Positions 5,281-5,823 of a stretch of DNA of 5,823 bases are shown one piece after another (positions within the stretch are counted from its first letter, which is position 1; each line of letters starts with the position of its first letter). Both the position numbers and the translations under genes were made by a program. Below the pieces are notes generated by a model. It ran no database searches and was not told where the DNA came from. It saw only the letters and a program-made list of their open reading frames with translations. The stretch spans positions 1-5,823 of the forward strand of contig JAHHSB010000086.1 of assembly GCA_020025415.1 (NCBI GenBank), read 5' to 3'. The DNA comes from Oscillibacter sp. (GTDB taxonomy: Bacteria; Bacillota; Clostridia; Oscillospirales; Oscillospiraceae).

Positions 5281-5823
5281 ATGGAACTTACCGCTTCAGG
5301 TCCGGCAGTCCGTTCGAGGAAAAAGACTGCCCTGATTGTTGGGATCGCAGTTGCGCTCCTGGCGGCGGCATACGTCGCGCTGTGCGTGGTGGCCTCCGGC
5401 AGAACCGTATTCTTCCCCCATACCATGGTCAGCGGTGTGGACGTGGGCGGCATGACCGCCCAGGAGGCGGCAGACGCCGTGGCCGAAGCCCTGGCTGACG
5501 CCGGCTGCACCATCACCGTCGCCGGCGAAGGCGAACAGCCCTCGCTCAGCGTGTCCTATGCCCAGCTGGGGCTGGAAAATTCTTCCTGCAGCGTGTGGGA
5601 GCTGGAATCTCTCTACGCCCGCCAGACCTCTGGGAACCTGGCCACCTCCGGCGCCCGGTTTTTAGCCAGCCTGTTTTCCTCTCCCAGCTACAACCTGGAG
5701 CCGGTGTGGGATGAGACCCGCTTTTCCGCCCAGGTAGAGGCCCTGGCCCAGGAGCTTTCCGTGGAGCCCCAGGATTGCAGCTATACCCTGGAAGACGACC
5801 GGATTGCCATCACCGTGGCCCAG
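5281..5823 (+). CDS. Membrane-anchored YoaR/VanW-type wall protein, possibly an L,D-transpeptidase (partial, 3' end outside window)
   Basis: The 181 codons present start at ATG 5281, eight bases after GGAGG, and stay open to the window edge. Residues 1-15 are basic (RSRKK at 11-15), then a hydrophobic segment at about 16-38 forms one transmembrane anchor or uncleaved signal. This orientation puts the rest outside the cell. Just after it comes FFPHTMVSGVDVGGMTAQEA (44-63), the signature of the YoaR-like putative peptidoglycan-binding region (PF12229-type), as found before VanW or YkuD L,D-transpeptidase domains. The following mixed alpha/beta stretch, with YAQLGL near 95 and later a repeated ALAQELSVEPQDC element, fits that domain. 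The catalytic or C-terminal domain is beyond the window, so transpeptidase and VanW-like proteins cannot be told apart. Cys35 is not in a lipobox. Function at the cell wall is inferred from the family. Confidence 0.75.
   Translation, partial: MELTASGPAVRSRKKTALIVGIAVALLAAAYVALCVVASGRTVFFPHTMVSGVDVGGMTAQEAADAVAEALADAGCTITVAGEGEQPSLSVSYAQLGLENSSCSVWELESLYARQTSGNLATSGARFLASLFSSPSYNLEPVWDETRFSAQVEALAQELSVEPQDCSYTLEDDRIAITVAQ

Noticed and set aside
5374..5385. Possible lipoprotein signal at Cys35 of the last protein
   Set aside because: The residues before Cys35 are VAL, with Leu at -1, which does not fit a lipobox needing Gly, Ala or Ser there. An uncleaved membrane anchor is more likely.

Overview
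This window is an ordinary stretch of chromosome from a high-GC Gram-positive bacterium. Codons strongly prefer G or C in the third position (GCC, CTG, GGC, CGG). The gene families (DUF1836, DegV, a Noc-like ParB and a YoaR/VanW-type wall protein) point to Bacillota. The composition suggests an Oscillospiraceae/Ruminococcaceae-type gut Clostridia; that placement is inference. All convincing genes lie on the + strand, and I see no mobile element, CRISPR array, tRNA or rRNA.

Layout: (1) positions 1-68 hold the last codons of an unidentified gene, closed by a textbook intrinsic terminator (95-126). (2) mnmE (267-1658) encodes the tRNA-U34-modifying GTPase. (3) After a 119-base gap with a good sigma-A-type promoter comes a tight three-gene operon: a DUF1836 helix-turn-helix protein (1778-2356), a DegV-family fatty-acid-binding protein (2356-3228, overlapping by one base) and prmA, the ribosomal protein L11 methyltransferase (3234-4187). 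It is closed by a strong hairpin terminator (4225-4258). (4) A Noc-like ParB-family protein (4359-5180) stands alone. (5) A membrane-anchored wall-associated protein of the YoaR/VanW/L,D-transpeptidase type starts at 5281 and runs off the right edge.

The mnmE and noc pair echoes the oriC-proximal mnmE-mnmG-rsmG-noc order of Bacillus. Here mnmG and rsmG are absent and the DUF1836-degV-prmA operon sits between them. The genes otherwise serve separate housekeeping jobs: tRNA modification, lipid precursor handling, ribosomal protein methylation, nucleoid or chromosome organisation, and cell envelope.

I did not find an obviously new multi-gene system. The points most worth a second look are small-scale: a 10-base inverted repeat that could hide the ribosome binding site of the last gene only on read-through transcripts; stacked GTTT/AAAC elements over the DUF1836 promoter; a Noc-like protein without an obvious membrane-targeting N terminus; a serine in place of asparagine in the MnmE G4 motif; and an 18-base copy of a terminator's 3' half with no partner arm.
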